Origin: an uncultured Clostridia bacterium
GTDB taxonomy: Bacteria > Bacillota > Clostridia > Christensenellales > QALW01
DNA: 11,594 nucleotides
NCBI GenBank assembly: GCA_900550765.1
Contig: URTC01000023.1
Span: 1-11,594, forward strand
Direction: 5' to 3'
Shown: positions 1 to 5,650 of the stretch, piece after piece
How positions within the stretch are numbered: the first letter of the stretch is position 1
Layout: each line of letters opens with the position of its first letter
Notes under the pieces: model-generated
Seen by the model: the letters and a program-made list of their open reading frames with translations, nothing else
What the model was told of the DNA's origin: nothing
Databases searched by the model: none
Program-made: the position numbers and the translations under genes

Positions 1-1
1 G

Positions 2-58
2 ATCGGTATGGGATATGTTGCTGAGGGAAATTATTGGACGCAGATGTTTATCGGTTAA
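2..58 (+). CDS. 3' end of a CAP/SCP-domain protein (partial)
   Basis: The first bases read, in frame 2, IGMGYVAEGNYWTQMFIG followed by TAA. The pattern G-x-G-Y/V-A...G-x-Y-W-x-Q-x-F-G at a protein's very end is typical of the last strand of bacterial CAP (CAP/SCP/PR-1, YkwD-like) secreted proteins. Only 18 codons are present, so function and domain layout cannot be judged. The gene converges on the recombinase gene, and the two share the terminator that follows. The assignment rests on a short motif and is tentative. Confidence 0.5.
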   Translation: MGMGYVAEGNYWTQMFIG

Positions 59-65
59 AAAACAT

Positions 66-107
66 AAAAGTGCCGTAAGGGAAAATGAACCTTACGGCGC
101 TTTTTTT
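66..107. terminator. Rho-independent terminator, probably bidirectional
   Basis: GCCGTAAGG (72-80) pairs perfectly with CCTTACGGC (90-98) around a 9-base loop. The stem extends through flanking A and T runs, with T7 at 101-107 for rightward transcription and an A run at 66-69 for leftward transcription. It lies between two convergent genes, so it can serve both. Confidence 0.85.
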
Positions 108-129
108 GAAGAAAAGAAAACAATTGGGT

Positions 130-1185
130 TCAAGGCAAATGCTTGTCAGTTCGATCTCTATCCCTTAGTTTGATTGTTTGTGCTGCCAGGCGGCGATTTT
201 CTTCTGCCATAGCGGCATAATGCTTGCGGGTAGTATTAACGTCTTTATGCCCTAAAACATCAGCCACAAGATAGATATCCCCGGTTTCGCGGTATAGGTT
301 TGTACCGTATGTAGAACGCAATTTATGCGGTGTAATATGCTTCAGAGGCGTAATAATAGAAGCATATTTTTTTACTAAAAGCTCAACAGCCCGTGTAGTA
401 ATGCGATTTCCCTGCAGAGATAAGAAAAGGGCAGGGGAGTCAGCCCCTTTCATTTCCAAGCGGTCGTTGTTGCAGTAACTGTCAAGTGCTTCAGCAATTT
501 CGTCGTTAATGAAAAGCACGGTTTGATTTCCGCCTTAGCGTGTAATACGGATGCTGAGATTTCTAAAATCCACATCATCCACATTCAGGCCTACACACTC
601 ACTAATTCGAATTCCCGTGCCCAAAAACAAAGTTAACATTGCCAGATCCCGGCTTTTTGTAAGCTGGTGAAATCGTTTTTGTTTTGCACTTAAACCTTCT
701 CCGGATTCCACTGCGTCCAGCAGCCGTACGACTTCATCTACATCCAGCCGAACGATAGCTTTTTCATGTATTTTCGGCAAATCCACCAAAGCCGCCACAT
801 TGGATTGCAATTCTCCATTTTTATAAAAATATTTGAACATCATACGGATAGAAGCAATTTTTCTTGCACGACCGTTTTCCCGGTTTTCTACAAGCTTGTT
901 ATCTTCGTTTGCATAAAGAGAGATATGATTGATAAAATCTTCAATATCATGAACGGTAACAGTTCGTAAATCTTCAATCGTAATCTCTTTTATTTTTTTC
1001 TTAAATTTTTCGGCTAAAAAATGAAAGAACAATCGCAGATCATAGGCATAATTGAGCCTAGTTAACGGACCGGTCGTATTCTGAATCCCGATAAAAAGCG
1101 TTTTGCAAAAATCCGGCAATTCTTCAAGGACTGCGTGGAGCTTTTCCATAGTTTTTTGATTTCGTGTAAGAAAGTATGATTCCAT
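130..1185 (-). pseudogene. xerS: XerS-like tyrosine recombinase with an in-frame stop at the catalytic lysine position
   Basis: Two collinear pieces in one frame (535-1185 and 130-534) are separated by a single TAA at 535-537. With the stop read as an amino acid the protein is 351 aa from the start at 1185, close to the ~356 aa of XerS and longer than XerC/XerD (~300 aa). The start is chosen because AATGAGG lies 9 bases upstream. An upstream ATG at 1200 has no clear ribosome site. Residues 1-145 are the SAM-like DNA-binding domain. The catalytic set is R193 (GTGIRISE), the stop at 217 where RKGG would give lysine, H287-x-x-R290 (TPHKLR), H313 (LGHKD) and Y323. XerS has the same TRKGG and TPHKLR blocks. 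XerS-type enzymes resolve chromosome dimers alone at a dif site next to their gene. The truncated N-terminal product would be inactive. A GTG at 517-519 could restart the C-terminal part, but without the lysine. Confidence 0.85.
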
Positions 1186-1221
1186 AAAAATATACCTCAT
1201 TTTTTTAGTGTGGGGAGCCTT

Positions 1222-1237
1222 CTATCTATTCGCAAAA
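1222..1237 (+). repeat. Left half of the interrupted dif-like host site (attL arm)
   Basis: CTATCTATTCGCAAAA here is the exact reverse complement of 5957-5972 at the other end of the prophage. The match extends one further base each side (1221 and 5973). When the prophage is removed, both arms flank the 6-base centre GACAAG and form a 40-base perfect inverted repeat about 35 bases upstream of the recombinase start. Confidence 0.85.
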
Positions 1238-2185
1238 GACAATTCTATCGAAATCGCTTACAGACTCATCCTCCACAAATTCTAAAAAAGAGGGATCGGG
1301 ATCCAACTTATCCGTGCGGTGCGGATCATCAAGCTCAACATCATTTTTAGGATAAATTTTAAAAGACTGCATACAATAATCATAAAAAATATGATTCAAT
1401 GTATCACCAGAACAAAGCCGCTGCCATATATCGGTCGCAAATTGTGCAGATTTTGTATTACCAGCATTCCTCATTTCAAATTCTAATCTTACCCAATGAT
1501 CTAAATCTTTTTCAACTCCTGATTCATGCCGTTTATCATATAACCGAATAAAAGTAGACGTTCCGCGTTTACCAAAATAGTAAGTCCAACCAGAAAGAGC
1601 TTTTCCAGTACGATCACGTGTAACAAAAGGATGAATTTGCTTTTGACCTACACCAAGACGACGAAGACGATCAATTTCAGTAACCAAAGGATTTTCAATC
1701 CAAGAAAAAAGATCTGTAAAACAATCTTTCGCAATATCGATACGACTACATTTTGCCGTTGCTCCATCAATACCAAGCAAATTAACAGCATTAAAAACCT
1801 TAAGCAATGAAATCATCTTTCCTTTGCTATTCAATACAGAACAACCTTTACCGGTTATAGAAAGATAGATCAAATCCTCATAGCCTTTCATTGTATACAT
1901 ATCTATAGCCACTACAGAATGCGTTAATTTATCAACATAATATTTATTAAAAGAATTAAACTTTTTAGGCATACCATAAGAATCTTTTTGCAACTGAAAA
2001 TCAAAGCCAAAAGGTGCCATCCATTCAAAAATCTTTTCAAGCGGAACATGACGGAATGTAAAAGTAACCGTATCGATTAGTACAGGACCATACTTAATAT
2101 TTTCACCCTTAATTTTATCAATATCAAGCTTCCTATCTTCTCCAAAAATTTCTTCAATATTATCACGCGGTACTTTAAATTCCAT
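1226..2185 (-). CDS. rep: Rolling-circle replication initiator (Rep_trans family), C-terminally truncated by integration
   Basis: This 319-residue protein matches the replication initiation factor family PF02486 (pT181-type Rep, also found in some inoviruses). Visible blocks are the SRIDIAKD motif at 147-154, the Tyr/Arg/Lys-rich block TYYFGKRGTSTFIRLYDKR at 201-219 with candidate catalytic tyrosines, and WVRLEFEMR at 231-239 with acidic residues that would bind metal. It would nick the phage origin and start rolling-circle synthesis. AAAGGTGG lies 7 bases before the ATG, and a consensus promoter sits just upstream. The reading frame runs into the left attachment core and stops at the first host codon (TAG at 1226-1228). 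In a circular phage it would continue for 96 more codons, now at 5651-5941. Whether the truncated form is active is unknown. Confidence 0.85.
   Translation of the reverse strand: MEFKVPRDNIEEIFGEDRKLDIDKIKGENIKYGPVLIDTVTFTFRHVPLEKIFEWMAPFGFDFQLQKDSYGMPKKFNSFNKYYVDKLTHSVVAIDMYTMKGYEDLIYLSITGKGCSVLNSKGKMISLLKVFNAVNLLGIDGATAKCSRIDIAKDCFTDLFSWIENPLVTEIDRLRRLGVGQKQIHPFVTRDRTGKALSGWTYYFGKRGTSTFIRLYDKRHESGVEKDLDHWVRLEFEMRNAGNTKSAQFATDIWQRLCSGDTLNHIFYDYCMQSFKIYPKNDVELDDPHRTDKLDPDPSFLEFVEDESVSDFDRIVFCE
1229..1242 (+). repeat. attL core, 14-base direct repeat
   Basis: TTCGCAAAAGACAA is repeated exactly at 5942-5955. It also encodes the last codons of the integrated rep gene (VFCE) on the minus strand, with the stop TAG supplied by host sequence at 1226-1228. 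The two copies bracket all the phage genes. Confidence 0.8.
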
Positions 2186-2207
2186 AGTTTAACCACCTTT
2201 CGAGTAT

Positions 2208-2236
2208 ATTATATCAAAAAAAAAATCACTTGTCAA
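2208..2236 (-). promoter_or_regulatory. Consensus sigma-70/A promoter of rep
   Basis: On the minus strand TTGACA (2231-2236) and TATAAT (2208-2213) are separated by exactly 17 bases, which include a run of ten T. Both hexamers match the consensus. It reads leftward into rep, whose ATG is 22 bases past the -10 box. Confidence 0.88.
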
Positions 2237-2248
2237 GAAAAAATGGAA

Positions 2249-2280
2249 TGGTTAGCCCGTATTACTGTTCGGGCTAACCA
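2249..2280. repeat. Perfect 11-base stem-loop, candidate double-strand origin nick hairpin
   Basis: TGGTTAGCCCG (2249-2259) pairs with CGGGCTAACCA (2270-2280), presenting the 10-base loop TATTACTGTT. Rep_trans-type initiators nick in the loop of such a hairpin. It is the hairpin closest to rep in the region. The nick position cannot be read from sequence alone. Confidence 0.5.
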
Positions 2281-2323
2281 AATCACGCCCCCGATCGAGT
2301 CGGGGACAATCCAGCTGCAGCAT

Positions 2324-2350
2324 AAAAAAAGGAGTCCTTCAGACTCACTT
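2324..2350 (-). terminator. Rho-independent terminator inside the intergenic region (leftward)
   Basis: GAGTC (2332-2336) and GACTC (2342-2346) form a short stem with a 5-base loop. On the minus strand it is followed by a C and then T7 (the A run at 2324-2330). It could stop leftward transcripts before the rep promoter. It may equally be one of the origin hairpins. Confidence 0.5.
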
Positions 2351-2511
2351 TATATACCGCCCTGCGGGGCGGGTCATGTCACGATGGCACCGTTGCACCT
2401 CTCAGGAAGCCAAATTACGTGCCTGGAGCGTTACAACGTGCTAAGCCGGGGCTATCTGTAGGAACTATCAAAGAGGCCGTCAACTGGCGGCTACGCGCCA
2501 GATCCTTATAT

Positions 2512-2543
2512 AAAAAGCAGCGCCATGCGTGCGCTGCTTTTTT
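2512..2543. terminator. Strong bidirectional terminator after zot
   Basis: A perfect stem AAAAGCAGCGC (2513-2523) / GCGCTGCTTTT (2531-2541) with a 7-base loop is flanked by A5 on the left (T5 for leftward transcription) and T6 on the right. It begins 6 bases past the zot stop codon, so it ends the leftward structural operon. Confidence 0.85.
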
Positions 2544-2549
2544 AGATCT

Positions 2550-3185
2550 CTATTTTATATTTAGCGAACCCATACAAGTCTTAAAATCTCCTTGAAATAC
2601 AGGACGTTCTATAGGTTCAAATGAATTAAAGTACCGATAGTACAAAGGACGCCAGCAAAAACAAAACTGTTTTGGCATAAAGGGGAAGAGCTGCCACAGA
2701 ACGGAACGCCAGAAATGTTGAAACTCCAATTGATGAGTATCTTTATTAATTCCAATTCTTTTATAGACACACCGTGCAACAGTCAAAGGGCCAATTTTAC
2801 GAATAAGCCAAATTTCCTGCGCAAGGTCACGCAGCTGCTTATCGGTATCGTCCCAAGTCTGCGAAAAGAAATCAACATCACAATGCTCATGACGATGCTT
2901 CTTGAAAAACTCAATTACACCGGGGGGAAGACTCTTAAATTTCCGAGAATTAAACTCCAAACCGGATTCATCAATACAAAGATAAGAATACCGAGGGGGC
3001 TTTTGATTCGCAAGGGAATTTACATCAAACTGATTCGACAATTCATTATCAAAATTAGAAAAAATATAATCATAGGGCATTTTTGAAAACTTTTTAAAAA
3101 ATTTCGGTTTAACACAATCCTTCATCAGCTTACAAGCAAGCGTCGTCTTACCGGAACCGGGAACTCCTACAAAATAACGAATCAT
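2550..3185 (-). CDS. zot: Zot/pI-type morphogenesis ATPase of filamentous phage
   Basis: This 211-residue protein has a Walker A motif near its start (GVPGSGKTT, residues 7-15), a Walker B motif (YLCIDE, 68-73) and the Zot-type block with SQTWDDTDKQLRD (108-120). These are hallmarks of the Zot family (PF05707), the inner-membrane ATPase that drives extrusion of filamentous phage. No strong membrane helix is evident; residues 163-178 are only moderately hydrophobic, so the usual C-terminal periplasmic part is missing or very short. The ATG at 3185 is preferred because GGAAGG lies 8 bases upstream. An in-frame GTG at 3194 would overlap the previous gene by 4 bases but has no spaced ribosome site. 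It is the last gene of the operon. Zot is the standard marker gene of inoviruses. Confidence 0.9.
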   Translation of the reverse strand: MIRYFVGVPGSGKTTLACKLMKDCVKPKFFKKFSKMPYDYIFSNFDNELSNQFDVNSLANQKPPRYSYLCIDESGLEFNSRKFKSLPPGVIEFFKKHRHEHCDVDFFSQTWDDTDKQLRDLAQEIWLIRKIGPLTVARCVYKRIGINKDTHQLEFQHFWRSVLWQLFPFMPKQFCFCWRPLYYRYFNSFEPIERPVFQGDFKTCMGSLNIK

Positions 3186-3190
3186 TTTTT

Positions 3191-3376
3191 TCACCTTCCA
3201 AACATCTTCAAAAGAATCTTAAAAATAGAGCCTACCACAATAACAAGAATCAAACACGCAAACACATATTCAAACATAGCGGCATAATCCCACGTTGCAT
3301 TTCTGCCATCCTCAAGAACCTTATAAAAATTAGGCTCTCCAACAATCTGCCGCAAAGCTTCTATAATTGTATTCAT
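3191..3376 (-). CDS. Small single-pass membrane protein (61 aa) upstream of zot
   Basis: Residues 1-33 are polar with an amphipathic start. Residues 35-56 form one hydrophobic helix (FEYVFACLILVIVVGSIFKI), and the protein ends in a basic tail (LLKMFGR). Its start codon overlaps the stop of the 22-codon gene before it (ATGA), and zot starts 5 bases after its stop, so translation is probably coupled. By position it may be a minor virion or assembly membrane protein of the filamentous phage. No specific family is recognised. Confidence 0.75.
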   Translation of the reverse strand: MNTIIEALRQIVGEPNFYKVLEDGRNATWDYAAMFEYVFACLILVIVVGSIFKILLKMFGR

Positions 3377-3441
3377 TTCAATATTACCCCCATAACTAAA
3401 ACAACAAATATCATCATCAACCAGAAAACAGTCATACTCAT
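3373..3441 (-). CDS. Very small membrane peptide (22 aa)
   Basis: An open frame starting MSMTVFWLMM and ending GVILK is almost wholly one hydrophobic segment. Its ATG overlaps the stop of the upstream gene (ATGA), its stop overlaps the ATG of the downstream gene (ATGA), and GGAAGGGG lies about 10 bases before its start. Overlap at both ends argues that it is real. Filamentous phages encode similarly tiny tip proteins (pVII and pIX of Ff, 32-33 aa), and this could be a functional counterpart. That is inference from size and context only. Confidence 0.6.
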   Translation of the reverse strand: MSMTVFWLMMIFVVLVMGVILK

Positions 3442-3572
3442 AATGATCTACCCCTTCCGGAAGTCAATCCTATAATCGAAAAGATAAGACCAAAGAAAAA
3501 CACCAACATAAAAACACGAAAAATATAGGTATTATAAAAGAAAATCTGTATACAAGGTAAAATTATACTCAT
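3438..3572 (-). CDS. Small hydrophobic membrane protein (44 aa)
   Basis: Starting at ATG 3572 (MSIILPC...), the protein has hydrophobic stretches at about residues 2-12 and 18-37 and a basic end (SGRGRSL). The start is chosen because AGAGGAG lies 7 bases upstream and because the ATG overlaps the stop of the previous gene (ATGA). A longer reading upstream to 3638 would overlap that gene for 66 bases in another frame and has no ribosome site. It belongs to the run of tiny membrane proteins expected for filamentous phage minor coat or assembly functions. No family is recognised. Confidence 0.65.
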   Translation of the reverse strand: MSIILPCIQIFFYNTYIFRVFMLVFFFGLIFSIIGLTSGRGRSL

Positions 3573-3739
3573 CCTCTTGCTCCTCTCCAAAATACGGACA
3601 CAATAATATAAATTGCAACAAAGCCAATAAATAACCAACCCAAAGAGACGGTTAAACCATACATTTCAAAAGAAACGGAATTAATAGAATCAAAAACATA
3701 AGCTATTCCATTCCGAAAAAATTGAAAAACCTGTGTCAC
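3569..3739 (-). CDS. Small single-pass membrane protein (56 aa, GTG start)
   Basis: An open frame from GTG (3737-3739) reads MTQVFQFFRNGIAYVF and continues to a hydrophobic helix at about residues 28-50 (LGWLFIGFVAIYIIVSVF), ending WRGARG. AAGGA lies 9 bases before the GTG. The stop TGA overlaps the ATG of the next gene. It starts 12 bases after the previous gene's stop, filling what would otherwise be a gap in a packed operon. It is probably a phage minor coat or assembly protein; the exact role is unknown. Confidence 0.7.
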   Translation of the reverse strand: MTQVFQFFRNGIAYVFDSINSVSFEMYGLTVSLGWLFIGFVAIYIIVSVFWRGARG

Positions 3740-3751
3740 AAAATCACATCC

Positions 3752-3982
3752 TTAAAGAATATTTAAAATAAGCTTAGTAACACATATAACCATTACAATG
3801 GATACACTTACAGCAATAATCGAAGGGATCAACGTACCACCGGACAAAACTTGCGGAATCGTCAATACATCCATTACAACCTGAAAAAACATAACCATTG
3901 TAGACCATGCAGAGGACAAAAAATTTCCTATGACCGTAAAGAAATTACCTATACTATTGAAAAAATCTGTGAAAGCTTCCAT
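3752..3982 (-). CDS. Small membrane protein with two hydrophobic segments (76 aa), pVI-like by position
   Basis: Starting at ATG 3982 (MEAFTDFF), it has an amphipathic first part and hydrophobic stretches at about residues 27-45 and 51-74. AAGGAG lies 7-8 bases upstream and overlaps the last codons of the pIII-like gene, which ends 4 bases before this ATG. A longer reading from 4054 would overlap that gene and is rejected. In Ff phages the gene after gIII is gVI, a small multi-helix protein at the virion end, so a comparable role is possible. No sequence similarity to pVI is claimed. Confidence 0.7.
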   Translation of the reverse strand: MEAFTDFFNSIGNFFTVIGNFLSSAWSTMVMFFQVVMDVLTIPQVLSGGTLIPSIIAVSVSIVMVICVTKLILNIL

Positions 3983-3986
3983 AAAA

Positions 3987-4907
3987 TCACTCCTTCTTCG
4001 CACGATCAGTTTCCCGATGAGCTGCACGGACACCAGAACGCACACCGGATACAACCATAGAACTTAAACCAAACAAAAGCAATATAACACCGAGAGAAAG
4101 CGAAAAACGCAAAAGCAATTCCAAAAAAGGAACACCCGATACATAATCATTGATCATTAATGTAACAGCACGAAGGGGAACAGTAAGCTCTCCGACAATC
4201 GTAGAAAAACCATTCAAAAAAGAATCAACTTCCGGCTGATAATTTGATATCTCATCTTTTATCTGCTGTTCGGAATTATCAACAGCATCTGCATCATCAC
4301 CAAACCCCGAAAAATCATTAAAAATTTCATCCGATGGACTAACAGGAGCATCAAATTCCACTGTAAACCAGGAAAGCATAGTTGAAATAATAACATCTAC
4401 ATTTCGCAGATCGTCTAAATCCATCTTAATAACAAAATTACTGATATTCCGAACATCACTAAAAGAAGCAGTACAACTGATATCACACCACCAAGTTTTG
4501 CCGGAAGAAGTCCACTGCAACGTACTATTACCGGTACCAGAAAAAGTAGCAGTAGCACCCGAATTATACTCAGCAGAAAAAGTAGTTATTTCACCCGTAT
4601 CAAAATAGCACCAGTTATCTGTATTAATCTGAAATTTTGCATGTAACGTTATTGTAGCAGAATCTAAATTCTGCGAAGGTACAGAAATATCAAAATTAAA
4701 ATCCGAATAACCCGAAATATTCGCATTAAAATCTAAAGTTTGCAAAGTATTCACACTGGTAACAGACCGCTCAGCTCCGTTCATTCCCAATGTAACGGAT
4801 GCAGCTGAAGCAGTTACAGTAGAAGAAACAGCAAAGACAGACACACTGCACACCATAAGCACCGCTGTTATTATGATAAAAAAGGATACTTTCCTTTTAT
4901 GTTTCAT
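3987..4907 (-). CDS. pIII-like adsorption / minor coat protein with signal peptide and C-terminal anchor
   Basis: From ATG 4907 (GGAGTG 6 bases upstream) the protein has 306 residues. Residues 1-26 form a classical signal peptide: MKHKRK, a hydrophobic core, then SVFA. A second possible cleavage site lies near TASA at 33-36. Residues 40-185 are rich in Ser/Thr/Asn and aromatic residues, with cysteines at 100, 141 and 145, and look like an exported beta-rich domain. Residues 190-225 are acidic and linker-like. Residues 261-287 are a membrane helix followed by a basic cytoplasmic tail (VRSGVRAAHRETDRAKKE). Signal peptide, exposed domain, C-terminal anchor, and position right after the coat-gene terminator match pIII, the receptor-binding tip protein. 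Sequence-level homology cannot be confirmed by eye. This would be the host-range determinant. Confidence 0.75.
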   Translation of the reverse strand: MKHKRKVSFFIIITAVLMVCSVSVFAVSSTVTASAASVTLGMNGAERSVTSVNTLQTLDFNANISGYSDFNFDISVPSQNLDSATITLHAKFQINTDNWCYFDTGEITTFSAEYNSGATATFSGTGNSTLQWTSSGKTWWCDISCTASFSDVRNISNFVIKMDLDDLRNVDVIISTMLSWFTVEFDAPVSPSDEIFNDFSGFGDDADAVDNSEQQIKDEISNYQPEVDSFLNGFSTIVGELTVPLRAVTLMINDYVSGVPFLELLLRFSLSLGVILLLFGLSSMVVSGVRSGVRAAHRETDRAKKE

Positions 4908-4922
4908 TTCAATCACTCCAAT

Positions 4923-4950
4923 AAAAAAGGCAGCTTTTAGGGAAGCTGCC
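4923..4950 (-). terminator. Rho-independent terminator after the major coat gene
   Basis: GGCAGCTT (4929-4936) pairs perfectly with AAGCTGCC (4943-4950), and on the minus strand the stem is followed by T6. It sits between the coat-like and pIII-like genes, the same place as the central terminator of Ff phages, where it helps give much more coat than pIII message. Confidence 0.85.
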
Positions 4951-4962
4951 ACACCCGACTTT

Positions 4963-5151
4963 TTACAGACGGATAAGCCGTCCCAGTAAACCTACTGCAA
5001 AGCCAACAATAGGCATCGCCAGAACCATAACAGTCAAAGCTGGATTCTCAGTAATAGTATCAAGAACATTACCTAACCACGTTATAGACTGCGTAAAAAA
5101 TTCACCTATAGTAGTCAAAAAAGCACTCATTGCACTGGTCTCCTCTCCCAT
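4963..5151 (-). CDS. Major coat (pVIII-like) protein
   Basis: The protein has 62 residues from ATG 5151 (AGAGG 8 bases upstream). An internal ATG at 5130, behind GGAGAGGAG, would give 55 residues, and either start may be used. It has an amphipathic, partly acidic N-terminal half (FLTTIGEFFTQSITWLGN...), a membrane helix at about 38-56 (LTVMVLAMPIVGFAVGLLG) and a short basic C-terminus (RLIRL). This layout and size fit filamentous phage major coat proteins, whose basic end contacts DNA. No long signal peptide is seen, so insertion would be signal-less. The following terminator supports the call. Sequence identity with known coat proteins was not verifiable. Confidence 0.7.
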   Translation of the reverse strand: MGEETSAMSAFLTTIGEFFTQSITWLGNVLDTITENPALTVMVLAMPIVGFAVGLLGRLIRL

Positions 5152-5226
5152 ATAATTTACCTCTTTCTATACCTAATTTTATATAAAAATGCTGCGCACA
5201 CATTCTTAACAAAAGATTTCATCAAA

Positions 5227-5481
5227 TTAAAATAATTCAACATTACTTAACTCACGCGGCAGATTAACTGTAAACCCTAAACTGCCGGACCTAGTACGAT
5301 AGGGAACAACATCCAAAACATGGATAGAACCCTCTTCATAAAGATCAAACAATTTATCATATTCATCATCACTAGAAACATAACAGCCGATACGCTCACC
5401 ATACGGTGTCAAAAAATTTAAAACATATCCTTTATTATTTCTTAATCCAACAAATCCATCAACCTTTAACTTTACTTTCAT
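5227..5481 (-). CDS. Small beta-rich protein, candidate ssDNA-binding protein (gene V-like)
   Basis: This 84-residue soluble protein starts MKVKLKVDGF, with AAAGGAG 9 bases before its ATG. It shows alternating hydrophobic and charged residues suggesting beta strands (KVKLKVDGFVGL, KGYVLNFLTPYGERIGCYV, GSIHVLDVVPYRTRSGSLGF) and an acidic middle (SSDDEYDKLFDLYEEG). Ff pV has 87 residues, an OB-like fold, and lies between rep and the coat genes, which is also the position here. The assignment rests on size, position and character, not on recognised sequence motifs. It would coat the single-stranded genome before extrusion. Confidence 0.55.
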   Translation of the reverse strand: MKVKLKVDGFVGLRNNKGYVLNFLTPYGERIGCYVSSDDEYDKLFDLYEEGSIHVLDVVPYRTRSGSLGFTVNLPRELSNVELF

Positions 5482-5495
5482 TTCTCTTTACTCCT

Positions 5496-5639
5496 TTAAT
5501 TTGTAAAATACCATGTTTTACCAGTCAATCCATTTAATATAAAACATTCTTCCGGAAGAAATCGCGCATAATTCATTGCTTTCATTAAAGTATCAAACAT
5601 TCCAATAACTTCATCATGACTTATTACATAAAATTTCAT
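5496..5639 (-). CDS. Small hypothetical phage protein (47 aa)
   Basis: An open frame from ATG 5639 reads MKFYVISHDEVIGMFDTLMK and ends KTWYFTN-TAA. TAAGG lies upstream, overlapping the stop of the rep 3' fragment, and its own stop is directly followed by the ribosome site of the 84-aa gene. It is therefore embedded in the operon with no gap. It is soluble, mixed in charge and without recognised motif. In the circular phage it would directly follow full-length rep. Confidence 0.6.
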   Translation of the reverse strand: MKFYVISHDEVIGMFDTLMKAMNYARFLPEECFILNGLTGKTWYFTN

Positions 5640-5650
5640 AAAATCCAGCC

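Larger units (their letters stand above)
2244..2511. other. Hairpin-rich non-coding region, candidate phage replication origin and packaging signal
   Basis: This stretch between rep and the zot terminator has no convincing gene and is more G+C rich than the phage genes. It holds several perfect stems: an 11-base stem at 2249-2259/2270-2280; CCCCGA/TCGGGG at 2289-2294/2300-2305; CCGCCC/GGGCGG at 2357-2362/2367-2372; and CTGGCG/CGCCAG at 2484-2489/2496-2501. Filamentous phages carry their plus and minus origins and packaging hairpin in one such intergenic region between the assembly genes and rep, which is exactly this position. The role is inferred from position and structure only. Confidence 0.65.

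Noticed and set aside
766..969. Plus-strand open frame inside the recombinase gene
   Set aside because: Shadow of the recombinase reading frame on the opposite strand.
130..1185. Recombinase as the phage's own integrase
   Set aside because: It lies outside the attachment core, its empty-site promoter is on the host side of the insertion, and its length and motifs match XerS. It cannot be wholly excluded if the element's true ends lie further left.
2243..2461. Plus-strand open frame of 72 codons in the phage intergenic region
   Set aside because: It runs through the hairpins and terminators, has no ribosome binding site before its ATG, and lies opposite to all phage genes. The open frame looks like a by-product of GC-rich structured DNA.
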